Origin: an uncultured Eubacteriales bacterium
GTDB taxonomy: Bacteria; Bacillota; Clostridia; Lachnospirales; Lachnospiraceae
Length of the DNA stretch: 64,000 nt
Direction: 5' to 3'
NCBI GenBank assembly: GCA_949284175.1
Contig: CASDVE010000013.1
Coordinates: forward strand, 1 to 64,000
Position numbers and translations under genes: made by a program. Of this stretch, positions 39,661 to 49,158 are shown piece after piece. A model generated the notes under the pieces. The model did not search any database, was not told where the DNA came from, and worked only from the letters and a program-made list of their open reading frames with translations. Positions within the stretch are counted from its first letter, which is position 1. Each line of letters opens with the position of its first letter.

Positions 39661-42240
39661 TTATTTTTTTGAATAGAACGTATCATCCATAGGAAGTTTT
39701 GTTCTCAATACATGATCCATTGCATAATATGCTCCCTGAACTGCTGGTGCTGTTGGAATTGTGGCAATTTCCCCAATTCCTTTTGCTCCATATGCAAATG
39801 GAAGTAGTTCTTCCTTCTCCACATAGATCGCGTGAATATCTGGTATTTGAGTAGAACGCATCAAACCTAATGTTCCATATTTTACCTGTGGAACACCATC
39901 TTTTAATGGGAAATCTTCTGTCAAGGCGTATCCAAGTCCCATTAGCACTCCACCTTCAATCTGTCCTTGAATTGAAATTGGGTTTACTACTTTACCTGAA
40001 TCATGTGCCGCATAAACTTCTTTTACTTTTCCGTCATCATCTAAAATTACAACGTGTGTAGCAAATCCATAAGCAACATGGCTCTTTGGATTTGGTACAT
40101 CTGCCCCTAACTTATCTGTTGGGTCAAAAAATTCTGCAAAGAACTCTTTTCCTTCTAACTTAGAAAGTTCTCCTTCAACTTCATCTAATGCCGCTTTCAA
40201 ATCCACAGCAGCCATTCGAACAGCCTCTCCTGAGATTAAAGTCTGTCTTGAACCAGAAGTTGTTCCTGAATCTGGAGCCACTTCAGAATTCGCTCCCATA
40301 TTTTTAATTTTTGATTTTGGAAGTCCTGTTGCTTCTGCAACCATTTGTAAAAATACAGTTGCACATCCTTGACCAATATCAGATGCTGCACAATAGAGTT
40401 CTACTACTCCTTGATTTACAACTAATTTCGCACGACCTTTATCTGGGAGTCCCACTCCTACACCAGCATTTTTCATAGCACAGGCAATTCCTGCTCTTCC
40501 TGGATTCTTTTCATAAACGTCTTTTACTGCTAATAATGTTTCTTTTAATGCAGTGGAACAATCAGCAATCTGTCCATTTGGAAGCACCTTACCTGGCTCA
40601 ATTGCATTACGATAACGAATTTCCCAAGGTGAAATTCCTACTTTTTCTGCCAATAAGTTGATATTAGATTCTAATGCAAATTCGCTTTGGCATACTCCAA
40701 ATCCACGGAAAGCTCCTGCTGGAGGATTATTCGTATAGTAACCATATCCACGAATATCTGTGTTTTGATAACAGTATGGTCCTACGGAATGTGTACAAGC
40801 TCTTTCTAATACTGGACCACACAGGGAAGCATATGCTCCTGTGTCAAAATAAATCTCACAAGATAATCCTGTGAAGATACCATTTTCATCACAGCCTAAT
40901 GTAAATGTTCCTTCCATTGCATGTCTTTTTGGATGGAAATTTAAAGATTCCTGTCTTGAAAATACAACTTTTACCGGTCTTTGTACTTTAAGAGCAGCCA
41001 ACACTGCGATATGCTGTGTAGAAACGTCCTCTTTTCCACCAAAACCGCCACCAACTAATTTGTTTTCAACAACAATACGTTCTGGCTCCCATCCAAGCAT
41101 AATTGCAATTTCCTTACGTGTATCATAAACACCTTGATCTGTTGAATACACTTTAACACCGTCTTTATAAGGGAATGCAATCGCACATTCTGGCTCTAAA
41201 AACGCATGTTCTGTAAAAGGTGTTCGATATGTCTGTGTCACAACATATTTAGAATTTTCTAATGCCGTTTTTGCATCTCCTCTTGTCACATGACGTGTTT
41301 GACATAAATTTCCATTTGGATGAATTTTTGGAGCATCTTCTGCCATAGCCTCTTGAATTGATGTCACTGGCTTTAACACTTCATACTCGATTTTTACAAG
41401 TTTTTTCGCTTTTTCTAAGCTCTCTCTTGTTTCGGCAACAACTAAACAGATCGCATCTCCAACACATCTTGTAATATCGCCTTCTGCAATCATAACATCC
41501 CAGTCTTGTTGAATGTGTCCTACTTTATTATTTGGAACATCTTTTGCAGTCAAAATAGCAAGAACCCCTTCAACAGCTTCTGCTTTTGAATAATCAATCT
41601 TTACAACTTTTGCACGAGCATACTGAGAACGAACTGCTGATGCGTAAACCATTCCTTCCATCTCAACATCATCTGGATACTCTCCATATCCCAATACTTT
41701 TTCTCTTACATCTGTACGGAATGCACGATCACCAACCCCATAGTTATCACCTTGTTCTAAGTTTTCTTCGATCTGTGCATCTCCACGCAAAATCGCTGCC
41801 GTCAACTGGATTCCTTCGATAATTTTCTTATATCCTGTACAACGACAAATATTACCTTTTAAAGCAACTTTAATTTGTTCTTCTGTTGGCTCTGGAACTT
41901 TATCCAACAAAGCCTTTCCCGCCATAACCATTCCTGGAATACAAAAACCACATTGTACAGAACCTTTTGCTCCAAACGCATATACAAAGGCTTCTTTCTC
42001 TCGCTCGGATAACCCTTCTGTTGTAATAATATTTTTTCCAACTGCAAGTTTTGTCGTTAAAACGCAAGATTTCACTGCTTTTCCATCAATGACTATCGTA
42101 CAAGTACCACAAGCCCCTTCACTACATCCATCCTTTACAGAATGAAGATGTAAATCATCTCTTAAATATCGTAACAAAGGTTTATCCTCTGTTGTACTTC
42201 TTGTAATTCCATTTACTGTAAAAATATAGCTCTGTTCCAT
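39661..42240 (-). CDS. Selenium-dependent-type xanthine dehydrogenase (molybdenum hydroxylase)
   Basis: The 859-residue protein fuses a 2Fe-2S/2Fe-2S N-terminus (C-S-E-G-A-C-G-T-C; C-G-F-C-I-P-G-M-V and C-R-C-T-G-Y) to the large molybdopterin domain (G-G-F-G-G-K-E-D, G-A-F-R-G-F-G, G-A-K-G-I-G-E near the C-terminus with the catalytic Glu). There is no FAD domain. This architecture matches the clostridial selenium-dependent hydroxylase family; the selenium is a labile cofactor, not selenocysteine. It should hydroxylate xanthine or a related purine. Electrons may leave through the ferredoxin encoded 26 bp upstream. Confidence 0.88.
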   Translation of the reverse strand: MEQSYIFTVNGITRSTTEDKPLLRYLRDDLHLHSVKDGCSEGACGTCTIVIDGKAVKSCVLTTKLAVGKNIITTEGLSEREKEAFVYAFGAKGSVQCGFCIPGMVMAGKALLDKVPEPTEEQIKVALKGNICRCTGYKKIIEGIQLTAAILRGDAQIEENLEQGDNYGVGDRAFRTDVREKVLGYGEYPDDVEMEGMVYASAVRSQYARAKVVKIDYSKAEAVEGVLAILTAKDVPNNKVGHIQQDWDVMIAEGDITRCVGDAICLVVAETRESLEKAKKLVKIEYEVLKPVTSIQEAMAEDAPKIHPNGNLCQTRHVTRGDAKTALENSKYVVTQTYRTPFTEHAFLEPECAIAFPYKDGVKVYSTDQGVYDTRKEIAIMLGWEPERIVVENKLVGGGFGGKEDVSTQHIAVLAALKVQRPVKVVFSRQESLNFHPKRHAMEGTFTLGCDENGIFTGLSCEIYFDTGAYASLCGPVLERACTHSVGPYCYQNTDIRGYGYYTNNPPAGAFRGFGVCQSEFALESNINLLAEKVGISPWEIRYRNAIEPGKVLPNGQIADCSTALKETLLAVKDVYEKNPGRAGIACAMKNAGVGVGLPDKGRAKLVVNQGVVELYCAASDIGQGCATVFLQMVAEATGLPKSKIKNMGANSEVAPDSGTTSGSRQTLISGEAVRMAAVDLKAALDEVEGELSKLEGKEFFAEFFDPTDKLGADVPNPKSHVAYGFATHVVILDDDGKVKEVYAAHDSGKVVNPISIQGQIEGGVLMGLGYALTEDFPLKDGVPQVKYGTLGLMRSTQIPDIHAIYVEKEELLPFAYGAKGIGEIATIPTAPAVQGAYYAMDHVLRTKLPMDDTFYSKK

Positions 42241-42266
42241 AGCATCCTCCTACTTTCCTTCTCTAA

Positions 42267-42812
42267 CTATGCTCTCACTGTAAAAATACCGTCTGCATCC
42301 AAGATAATTCCTCTTGGACATTTCACTGCACACATTCCACAGGCAATACATTTTCTTTCATCAATTACCGCATGATTGTCTTCTATTTTCATTGCATCTG
42401 CTGGACAATTTTTTACACAAATTCCGCAAGCAATACAACCAACTTGGCACTCTTTTCTTGTTTCTGCACCTTTATCTTGATTCATACATGCTGGATAAAT
42501 CGTAAATTCAGGTGTGGTGATTCGAATTAAATTCTTTGGACAGACTTTAGCACAAAGGCCACACCCAATACATTTTTCTCTATCAACTTCTGCAACTCCA
42601 TACTCATTAATAGAGATTGCATCGAATTTACAGGCGTCAACACATGTGCCACCACCTAAACATCCCCATTTACAAGACAAAATTCCTTCTGGATATTGTT
42701 CCATTCTCTCGTTACAATCCCCCACGATTTTGTCATTTTCTATAACTCTTTCAGCTCGATTTCCACCATTGCACTGTATAACTGCAACCCTTTTCTTACC
42801 TTTTTGTGCCAT
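42267..42812 (-). CDS. Soluble multi-cluster ferredoxin resembling the C-terminal part of RnfB
   Basis: The 181-residue cytoplasmic protein has no membrane helix. It follows the RnfB cluster order: V-A-V-I-Q-C-N-G-G, C-K-W-G-C-L-G-G-G-T-C, C-I-G-C-G-L-C-A-K-V-C-P, C-I-A-C-G-I-C-V-K-N-C-P and C-I-A-C-G-M-C-A-V-K-C-P. The RnfB N-terminal helix and its N-N-C-G-G-C-G-Y-P-G-C cluster are missing. It precedes the molybdenum hydroxylase by 26 bp and is its probable electron acceptor or shuttle to a larger pool. Confidence 0.85.
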   Translation of the reverse strand: MAQKGKKRVAVIQCNGGNRAERVIENDKIVGDCNERMEQYPEGILSCKWGCLGGGTCVDACKFDAISINEYGVAEVDREKCIGCGLCAKVCPKNLIRITTPEFTIYPACMNQDKGAETRKECQVGCIACGICVKNCPADAMKIEDNHAVIDERKCIACGMCAVKCPRGIILDADGIFTVRA

Positions 42813-43170
42813 ATGTATAACTCCTTTCTTCTCTAGCCTCTTTTATTCTTTATAGTTTCTACTTTTCATCCTATTGATATCTCAATATTTTTATTCTCTG
42901 ACTACTCTCACAGACAATCCTATGGGTTTTCGCCAATGATTTATAACTAAAAAGTTGAGGAAAATAAAACTTTTCCCTCAAACCAAAGCATCTTATTTCA
43001 TCATTTATATATTTTGCTTATTTCATTTCTATATTCAGGCTAGTTTCTTATATATATAATGATATAAATATAACATTTTTTTATCAATTAATCAATCTTT
43101 TATCTAAAAAATTGTCTTTATTTTTTGGATTTTTCACCATTTTTACGAATGTATTAATTTTCCTAATATA
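42813..43170. other. Intergenic region upstream of the ferredoxin-xdh unit
   Basis: AT-rich; no gene, repeat or clear regulator site could be supported. It should contain the ferredoxin-xdh promoter, but no unambiguous -35/-10 pair stands out. Confidence 0.4.
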
Positions 43171-43209
43171 AAAAAAGCCCAACAGACTAAAACTCTGTTG
43201 GACTTTTTT
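43171..43209 (-). terminator. Terminator of the CoA-transferase gene
   Basis: The stem aaaaaagcccaacag / ctgttggactttttt starts 12 bp after the stop and has A/T runs on both sides. Confidence 0.9.
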
Positions 43210-43221
43210 ATGTAAAATAAA

Positions 43222-44568
43222 TTATTTATTACTTCTTCTCCAAATATTCATTTTTTCTGCGTCTTTTATCAATTCATCTCTAAAGTCTGGATGTGCCACA
43301 GAAATAATTGCTTCTGCTTTCTCCCATGTTGACAAACCTTTTAAGTTCACTTTTCCATATTCCGTAACAAGATAATGAATATTGGCACGAGTATCTGTAA
43401 CGATAGAACCTGGATTCAGTGTTGGTACAATTCTTGATTTTAATTGTCCATCCTTTGTTTTAAATGTGGAAGAACAACAAATAAAACTCTTACCACCTTT
43501 GGATAAATAAGCTCCAAGTACGAAGTCGAGCTGTCCGCCAGCACCACTAATATGACGAATACCAGCTGATTCAGAGTTTACCTGTCCAAACAAATCAATA
43601 TCCACAGCATTGTTAATGGACATAAAGTTATCCAAAGCAGAAATATTTCTTACATCATTGGTATAATCAACTGGTGCACTCATACACTCTGGGTTATTAT
43701 TGATGTAATCATATAATTTCTTTGTACCAGCCGCAAACGCATATGTTTGACGGAAACGATCAAGGGATTTATGTGCCCCTGTAATTTTACCTGCTTTCGC
43801 AATATCGACAAAAGCATCCACATACATTTCTGTATGTACGCCAAGATCTTTTAAATCAGATTCTGCGATCAAAGAGCCAACAGCGTTTGGCATACCACCT
43901 ATTCCCAATTGTAAACAAGCACCATTTGGGATTTCATCCACAATCAATCTAGCGACTGCTTTGTCAACATCACTAGCAGTTCCACCACCACCTAATTCAG
44001 AAATAGTTGGATTTGAACCTTGTACAATATAGTCAACTTTTGAAATGTGAATGCTCTCTTCAAAACCACCAAGACATCTTGGCATATTTTCATTCACTTC
44101 AACGATAATACATTTTGCAGTTTCACAAACTGCCATCATATGAGAAGCACTTGGTCCGAAATTGAAATAACCATGCTCATCCATTGGGGCAACTTGGAAC
44201 ATTGCAACATCGGCTGGAACTGCATTCTCTCTCACATATCTTGGTAATTCAGAATAGCGAATTGGTGCATAGTAAGCAATCCCTTCATTAATCGCTTTTC
44301 TCTCGATTCCTGACATATGCCATGAATTCCAAGTAACACGTTTTGGAGCATCTGTCACATCAAAAACAGCTGGTCTCCACATACAAATTCCACCACGGAA
44401 TTTTAAATCATCAAGCCCTTCTGCTTCCACTCGTTTTGCCAATGCCTTATCAAGATCATAGGCAGTTGCCACACACCATCCATAGTCAATCCAATCACCA
44501 GATTTTACAACTTTAACCGCCTCATTAGCTGAAATAATTTTTTTTGAATATTCCTGTTCAAATCCCAT
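43222..44568 (-). CDS. but: Butyryl-CoA:acetate CoA-transferase
   Basis: The 448-residue protein is of the family I acetyl-CoA hydrolase/transferase type. It has [24 protein letters not shown] (catalytic Glu) and [12 protein letters not shown], with the length and motif spacing of the Roseburia/Anaerobutyricum enzyme. It moves CoA from butyryl-CoA to acetate, releasing butyrate. It is encoded away from the butyrate operon, as in many Lachnospiraceae, with its own strong promoter. A 4-hydroxybutyrate CoA-transferase is the main alternative. Confidence 0.88.
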   Translation of the reverse strand: MGFEQEYSKKIISANEAVKVVKSGDWIDYGWCVATAYDLDKALAKRVEAEGLDDLKFRGGICMWRPAVFDVTDAPKRVTWNSWHMSGIERKAINEGIAYYAPIRYSELPRYVRENAVPADVAMFQVAPMDEHGYFNFGPSASHMMAVCETAKCIIVEVNENMPRCLGGFEESIHISKVDYIVQGSNPTISELGGGGTASDVDKAVARLIVDEIPNGACLQLGIGGMPNAVGSLIAESDLKDLGVHTEMYVDAFVDIAKAGKITGAHKSLDRFRQTYAFAAGTKKLYDYINNNPECMSAPVDYTNDVRNISALDNFMSINNAVDIDLFGQVNSESAGIRHISGAGGQLDFVLGAYLSKGGKSFICCSSTFKTKDGQLKSRIVPTLNPGSIVTDTRANIHYLVTEYGKVNLKGLSTWEKAEAIISVAHPDFRDELIKDAEKMNIWRRSNK

Positions 44569-44644
44569 TCCTGCAACCTCCTAGATAAGTAAAATCGTTA
44601 AATAAATATCATTTTCTTTTTTCTATATTATAGTGCATAGATTT

Positions 44645-44673
44645 ATTATATTCTCAAAATGACAGCTGGTCAA
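44645..44673 (-). promoter_or_regulatory. Promoter of the CoA-transferase gene
   Basis: TTGACC (44668-44673) and TATAAT (44645-44650) are separated by 17 bp. The stretch between it and repeat copy 2 (44,674-44,970) is AT-rich with no gene seen. Confidence 0.75.
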
Positions 44674-44970
44674 GTGAATTTACCGTTTTTTTTGTTTATT
44701 TTTTAATATTTATTGTCTGAAATTTATCTTTTTTTCTGCTATTTTCGTTCCTTTTATAAAGTATTTATAAGATATAATCCAAAATCCTCCAACTTTTTAT
44801 GTTAAAGTATTCACATTTCCAACGAAAATTTTTAATTTTGATTGCAATTTTTTCTTTTTCTTCCTATCACTTTCATGTTATGATATCTTTTCCTTTTTTA
44901 GTCCTTCATTTTCACTGTTATTATGATAACAATATTCCTTTTGCTGTCTAAAAATTTTTTGTCAAAACTA

Positions 44971-45074
44971 TAACGCATACGATGAGAAGCACGCTTTGCG
45001 AACTTCTCACGTTCGCAAGCAGTCGTCATATAAGAGCATAAATGCTCTTGCATGACTCGTTGCTTTCGCGTAAA
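44971..45074 (+). repeat. Interspersed intergenic repeat, copy 2
   Basis: The core from 44981 is identical over 35 bases to copy 1. The variable middle forms the hairpin aagagcat-aa-atgctctt. It ends in gactcgttgc and gcgtaaa. The map terminator begins 3 bp later. Confidence 0.85.
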
Positions 45075-45077
45075 TAA

Positions 45078-45114
45078 AGCGATAGAATAGACTAAATATT
45101 CTATCCTATCGCTT
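45078..45114 (-). terminator. map terminator
   Basis: A 13-bp stem (agcgatagaatag / ctatcctatcgct, one G-T pair) lies 22 bp after the map stop. Confidence 0.75.
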
Positions 45115-45135
45115 CTTCTATTGACTCTATTACAA

Positions 45136-46002
45136 TTACTGTGTTAGAACTTCTGCTCCGTCTTCTGTTACAACAATAGTGTATTCCCATTGAGCGGATA
45201 ATTTATGATCCTCTGTATAAATTGTCCATCCATTGGTATCATCACAAAATACTTCCTCTGTTCCTGCATTGATCATCGGTTCAATAGTAAACACCATTCC
45301 TGGGACAAGAAGATAGTCTGTTCCCGCCTTTCCCACATGGCATACATACGGATCTTCATGGAAACGAACCCCCACTCCATGTCCTCCAATTTCTCGAACG
45401 ACTTCAAATCCATTTTCTTTTGCATGATGATAAATAGCTTCACCAAGATCTCCAAGATGTGCATATGGCTTTACTGTTGCAAGCCCAAGATCCAAACACT
45501 CTTTTGCAACTTCAACAATCTTTTTCGCCTCTTGCGATACCTCTCCGATACAAAACATACGAGAAGCATCGGCATAATATCCATCTAAAATTGTTGTCAC
45601 ATCCACATTGATAATATCACCTTCTTTTAACACCGTATCATCTGGTATTCCATGACACACTTGATCGTTGATCGATGTGCATACGCTTTTTGGAAATCCT
45701 TCATAATTTAATGGAGCTGGAATGCCACCATGCTCGATTGTGTATTCATGGACGAGGGTGTTTATCTCATTTGTAGTCATCCCTGCATGGATCGTTTCAG
45801 CAACCATATCAAGAATTGCTGTATTTAATACACCCGCTTTTCGTATTCCGTCTATTTGCTCTTTTGTTTTAATCATATCATGACTTGGAACAAGATGTCC
45901 TTCATCCGCATATGCTTGCAATTTTTCATCAAAAGCTAAGTGACAACTTTTATATTTTTTCCCACTGTTACACCAGCATGGATCATTTCTACCAATTTTC
46001 AT
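45136..46002 (-). CDS. map: Methionine aminopeptidase with N-terminal SEC-C zinc motif
   Basis: The 288-residue protein has an N-terminal SEC-C-like motif (C9-W-C11 and C20-H21) and the type I pita-bread peptidase core: D-V-T-T-I-L-D-G-Y-Y-A-D, G-G-H-G-V-G, F-T-I-E-P-M and E-Y-T-I-V-V-T-E-D. It removes initiator methionine at the ribosome. The SEC-C extension is common in clostridial MAPs and may aid ribosome contact. Confidence 0.96.
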   Translation of the reverse strand: MKIGRNDPCWCNSGKKYKSCHLAFDEKLQAYADEGHLVPSHDMIKTKEQIDGIRKAGVLNTAILDMVAETIHAGMTTNEINTLVHEYTIEHGGIPAPLNYEGFPKSVCTSINDQVCHGIPDDTVLKEGDIINVDVTTILDGYYADASRMFCIGEVSQEAKKIVEVAKECLDLGLATVKPYAHLGDLGEAIYHHAKENGFEVVREIGGHGVGVRFHEDPYVCHVGKAGTDYLLVPGMVFTIEPMINAGTEEVFCDDTNGWTIYTEDHKLSAQWEYTIVVTEDGAEVLTQ

Positions 46003-46075
46003 TTTTTTCCTTCCTTTCCTTTTCTATGAACAGTCAAAACTAGATTTTATATCTTTTTATAAAGCTGTGTTTTTT

Positions 46076-46104
46076 AGTATACTCCTAATAAAGCACTGTT
46101 ACAA
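46076..46104 (-). promoter_or_regulatory. map promoter
   Basis: TTGTAA (46099-46104), 17 bp, TATACT (46076-46081). Confidence 0.6.
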
Positions 46105-46190
46105 GAAAAATTATTTCATAGTCCCTATTAAAAATCCTTTTATTTCTTTTATTGTTTTTATATAACAAGATAAGAATTTCCTATCATACA

Positions 46191-46226
46191 AAAAACAAGG
46201 ATCCCATTTTCTTCTGGAATCCTTGT
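46191..46226 (-). terminator. Flagellin-gene terminator
   Basis: A 12-bp stem (acaaggatccca / tggaatccttgt) has an 8-base loop and a T-rich minus-strand tail. Confidence 0.75.
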
Positions 46227-46277
46227 ATAAAACTCATAATACCAAATTCACTTCTTGACTTGTTATTTTTCCATAGG

Positions 46278-47042
46278 TTAAACGAGCATATTGAAATAAA
46301 TTTGACCATTGCGAGTTACTTCTTGCTGATGATTCTTTTGCATAACAAGACCCGCCGTATTCCTTAGTTGTTCTTGTCGCAATTCCATAACCATCCGCTC
46401 CATATCCACATCTTCTATTCTACTTTGAGCGGATTGTAAATTCATATAAGTAATGTCATTAGAATTTGTGGCATGGTCGATTGCATTTGTTGACGCTCCA
46501 ACATCCCCTCGTATAGAATTAAGAGCATCAATCGCTTTATCAATATCACGAATATCAAAACTTTTTGTAATATCAAAGTCAGTAATACCTAAAGAATCTG
46601 TTGATAAATCAAAGTTTTTGTTCTCTGAAACACCACTTAAATCTAACGTCGTTCCATTTAAGATAGAAATTCCATTATACTGAGCGGACTGACTTGTAGA
46701 ATTGATCTGCTCTTTGATCTGATCGATTTCACTTTGCAACAATTCTCTATCAGAAGAAGTATAAATGCCATTACTACCTTGAATTGCCAGTTCTTTTATT
46801 CTTTGTAACCCTTTCGTAACACTGTCCAAATGTCCATCAACCGTATTCAATAAACTCTGAGAATCCGCCATATTCTTATTATCTGTCTTGATCAAAGTTG
46901 ATTGAGTTTCCATTTTTTTAGAAATGGCAAGCCCAGCCGGATCATCCCCTGCCGTTTCAATTCGCTTACTGCCGGAGATATGAGAATAGAGTTGAGAGAT
47001 TGTATTCCAATTTTTATAATGACTGATTGAAGAAATATACAT
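46278..47042 (-). CDS. Orphan flagellin-like protein
   Basis: The 254-residue protein keeps the flagellin D0/D1 helices at both ends: S-G-S-K-R-I-E-T-A-G-D-D-P-A-G-L-A-I-S, I-K-E-L-A-I-Q-G-S-N and, near the C-terminus, S-A-Q-S-R-I-E-D-V-D-M-E-R. The central domain is minimal. The N-terminus (M-Y-I-S-S-I-S-H-Y-K-N-W) differs from normal flagellin, and the C-terminus continues past the usual end. No other flagellar gene is in the window. It may be a FlaB-like filament protein, an exported adhesin or a relic kept for another use. Confidence 0.85.
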   Translation of the reverse strand: MYISSISHYKNWNTISQLYSHISGSKRIETAGDDPAGLAISKKMETQSTLIKTDNKNMADSQSLLNTVDGHLDSVTKGLQRIKELAIQGSNGIYTSSDRELLQSEIDQIKEQINSTSQSAQYNGISILNGTTLDLSGVSENKNFDLSTDSLGITDFDITKSFDIRDIDKAIDALNSIRGDVGASTNAIDHATNSNDITYMNLQSAQSRIEDVDMERMVMELRQEQLRNTAGLVMQKNHQQEVTRNGQIYFNMLV

Positions 47043-47108
47043 AAAAATGCCCTCCTCTCTAACAACTGCTTCTATAAGCCCATTGCACTACCATTGCTCC
47101 TTATTTTT

Positions 47109-47136
47109 AGTATACCACAATCATTCCCTTTGACAA
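47109..47136 (-). promoter_or_regulatory. Flagellin-gene promoter (vegetative type)
   Basis: TTGTCA (47131-47136), 16 bp, TATACT (47109-47114). No sigma-D flagellar promoter was seen. Confidence 0.5.
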
Positions 47137-47161
47137 GATATTGTTAACAGTTTCTTTATAC

Positions 47162-47213
47162 AAGTTTCTCACGTTCCTAGACACTCGTCCTATGAAATTT
47201 CCTATCACGTAAA
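47162..47213 (+). repeat. Degenerate copy of the intergenic repeat
   Basis: Parts of the repeat can still be read (tttctcacgttc, cactcgtc and cacgtaaa, in order), but the first half of the core is lost. The etf terminator follows 6 bp later, as with the full copies. Confidence 0.5.
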
Positions 47214-47218
47214 AAGAA

Positions 47219-47261
47219 CATTGTAATAGTGCTATAAGAAAGTTCTTATTCTATCACAATG
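47219..47261 (-). terminator. Terminator of the butyrate operon
   Basis: A stem in two parts (cattgtaatag / ctatcacaatg with one G-T pair, inner ataagaa / ttcttat) lies 43 bp beyond the etfA stop. Confidence 0.75.
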
Positions 47262-47303
47262 CCCTTTATTCATTGAATACTACTTATAAAAGCTGAAAAT
47301 ACA

Positions 47304-48302
47304 CTATTGTTCTGCTTTTTCTTTTTTAATAGCTTCTGTTAATTTTGGAACAATGGCTTTTAAATCTCCAACAATTCCAAGATCTGCTACTTCAAAGATT
47401 GGAGCTGTTTCATCCTTATTAATTGCTACGATGTAATCAGCACTTTCCATACCAGCTACGTGCTGAATCGCTCCTGAAATACCACAAGCTATATATAATT
47501 CTGGACGAACTGTTTTTCCTGTTTGTCCTACCTGCTCATCTTTTGCAATCCATCCAGCATCAACACAAGCTCTAGAAGAAGCCACTTCTCCATCTAATGC
47601 GTCTGCTAATTCTTTGATCATTGCAAAGCCATCTGCATTACCGATACCACGTCCACCAGAAACAAGTCTTTTTGCTTCTGTAATATCAACAGCTTTGTGT
47701 TCTGCTTTTACAACTTCACGGATTTTTACATTCATATCAGCATCTGTAAATGTTACAGGGAATACTTCAATTTCTCCTGTTCTTCCTGCATCCTCTGCTA
47801 ATGCCTTCATAACTCCTGGACGAACTGTTGCCATCTGAGGACGGAAATCTGCACAGAGAATCGTAGCCATAATATTTCCGCCAAAGGCTGGACGAGTCAT
47901 TCGTAATAATTTAGTTTCTTCATCAATTTCAAGACCAGTACAATCCGCAGTTAAACCTGTATGTACTCTTGCTGATACACGAGGTGCTAAATCACGTCCA
48001 ATAGAAGATGCTCCATAAAGCATAATTTCTGGTTCTCCAGCTTTAATCACTTCATAAATCGCTTTTGTATATGGTTCTGTCACATACTCTGCTAACATAG
48101 GATCATCCACAACAATAACTTTATCAGCACCATGTTTAATTAAGGTTTCTGCTTTATCTTTAATTCCTGAACCCAAAAGAACTGCTACAACATCTTGGGA
48201 AAGGGCATCAGCTAATTCTCTTGCTTTTCCGATTAACTCAATACCGACTTTCTGTATTTCGCCATCTCTTTGCTCAGTAAATACATATACGTTTTTACTC
48301 AT
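47304..48302 (-). CDS. etfA: Electron-transfer flavoprotein alpha subunit
   Basis: The 332-residue protein carries the C-terminal FAD-binding ETF-alpha signature (L-Y-I-A-C-G-I-S-G-A-I-Q-H-V-A-G-M, then I-V-A-I-N-K-D). With EtfB and Bcd it forms the bifurcating complex that couples crotonyl-CoA reduction by NADH to ferredoxin reduction. Last gene of the operon, 32 bp after etfB. Confidence 0.97.
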   Translation of the reverse strand: MSKNVYVFTEQRDGEIQKVGIELIGKARELADALSQDVVAVLLGSGIKDKAETLIKHGADKVIVVDDPMLAEYVTEPYTKAIYEVIKAGEPEIMLYGASSIGRDLAPRVSARVHTGLTADCTGLEIDEETKLLRMTRPAFGGNIMATILCADFRPQMATVRPGVMKALAEDAGRTGEIEVFPVTFTDADMNVKIREVVKAEHKAVDITEAKRLVSGGRGIGNADGFAMIKELADALDGEVASSRACVDAGWIAKDEQVGQTGKTVRPELYIACGISGAIQHVAGMESADYIVAINKDETAPIFEVADLGIVGDLKAIVPKLTEAIKKEKAEQ

Positions 48303-48334
48303 TTTAAAAGTTCCTCCTATTCCTATATCACAGA

Positions 48335-49135
48335 TTAGATAATGTATTTTTCTTTTAATTTTGCAACAATTGTTTCTACCGCTTCGTCAGCAGATAGATC
48401 TTTAAATACTTCACCAGCACCTTTTGCTTGTTTTGTAAAGGATTTTGCTACTCTTGTAGGAGATCCTTTTAAACCAATATTTGCTGTGTCAATATAATCT
48501 TCTAAATCAGCAAGTCCCCAAACTTTTACTTCTTTTTCTCTATAAGCGTCAAATACACCGCCCACAGACATATATCTTGGCTCTGCTAATTCAGCTAATG
48601 CTGTGATTAAACAAGGAGTTTTGATCTCAATAATATGATGACGATCTTCAAATTGTCTTTGAACAACTAAAGTGTTTTCATCTTCTACTTCCAAGTTTTC
48701 AGCATAAGAAACTTGTGGGATTCCTAAATGTTCTGCAATCTGTGGTCCAACCTGTGCTGTATCACCATCAATTGCCTGACGTCCTGTGATAATAACATCA
48801 TAATCACCAATTTTCTTTAATGCTGCTGCAATAGTAGAAGAAGTTGCCCATGTATCCGCTCCACCAAACGCTCTATCGGACACTAAAATAGCCTCATCAC
48901 ATCCCATGGCTAATGCTTCTCTTAAAGCAACATCAGCCTGTGCTGGTCCCATAGATACAACAGTTACTGTACTTCCTGGACATTTTTCTTTTAATTGTAA
49001 AGCGGCTTCAATACCAGCTTTATCATCTGGGTTAATAATACTTGGAACACCATCACGAATTAATGTATTAGTTACAGGATCCAGTCTTACTTCTGTTGTA
49101 TCTGGTACCTGTTTTGCACAAACAATGATTTTCAT
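48335..49135 (-). CDS. etfB: Electron-transfer flavoprotein beta subunit
   Basis: The 266-residue protein starts K-I-I-V-C-A-K-Q-V-P-D-T-T-E-V and has the ETF-beta block A-E-L-A-E-P-R-Y-M-S-V-G-G-V-F-D-A-Y and D-G-D-T-A-Q-V-G-P. It binds the bifurcating flavin near the NADH site. It sits 23 bp after bcd. Confidence 0.97.
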   Translation of the reverse strand: MKIIVCAKQVPDTTEVRLDPVTNTLIRDGVPSIINPDDKAGIEAALQLKEKCPGSTVTVVSMGPAQADVALREALAMGCDEAILVSDRAFGGADTWATSSTIAAALKKIGDYDVIITGRQAIDGDTAQVGPQIAEHLGIPQVSYAENLEVEDENTLVVQRQFEDRHHIIEIKTPCLITALAELAEPRYMSVGGVFDAYREKEVKVWGLADLEDYIDTANIGLKGSPTRVAKSFTKQAKGAGEVFKDLSADEAVETIVAKLKEKYII

Positions 49136-49158
49136 TTTTTTATTCTCCTTCCAAAAAA

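Noticed and set aside
39661..42240. A selenocysteine (in-frame TGA) in the molybdenum hydroxylase
   Set aside because: The frame has no internal TGA; selenium in this family is a labile cofactor.
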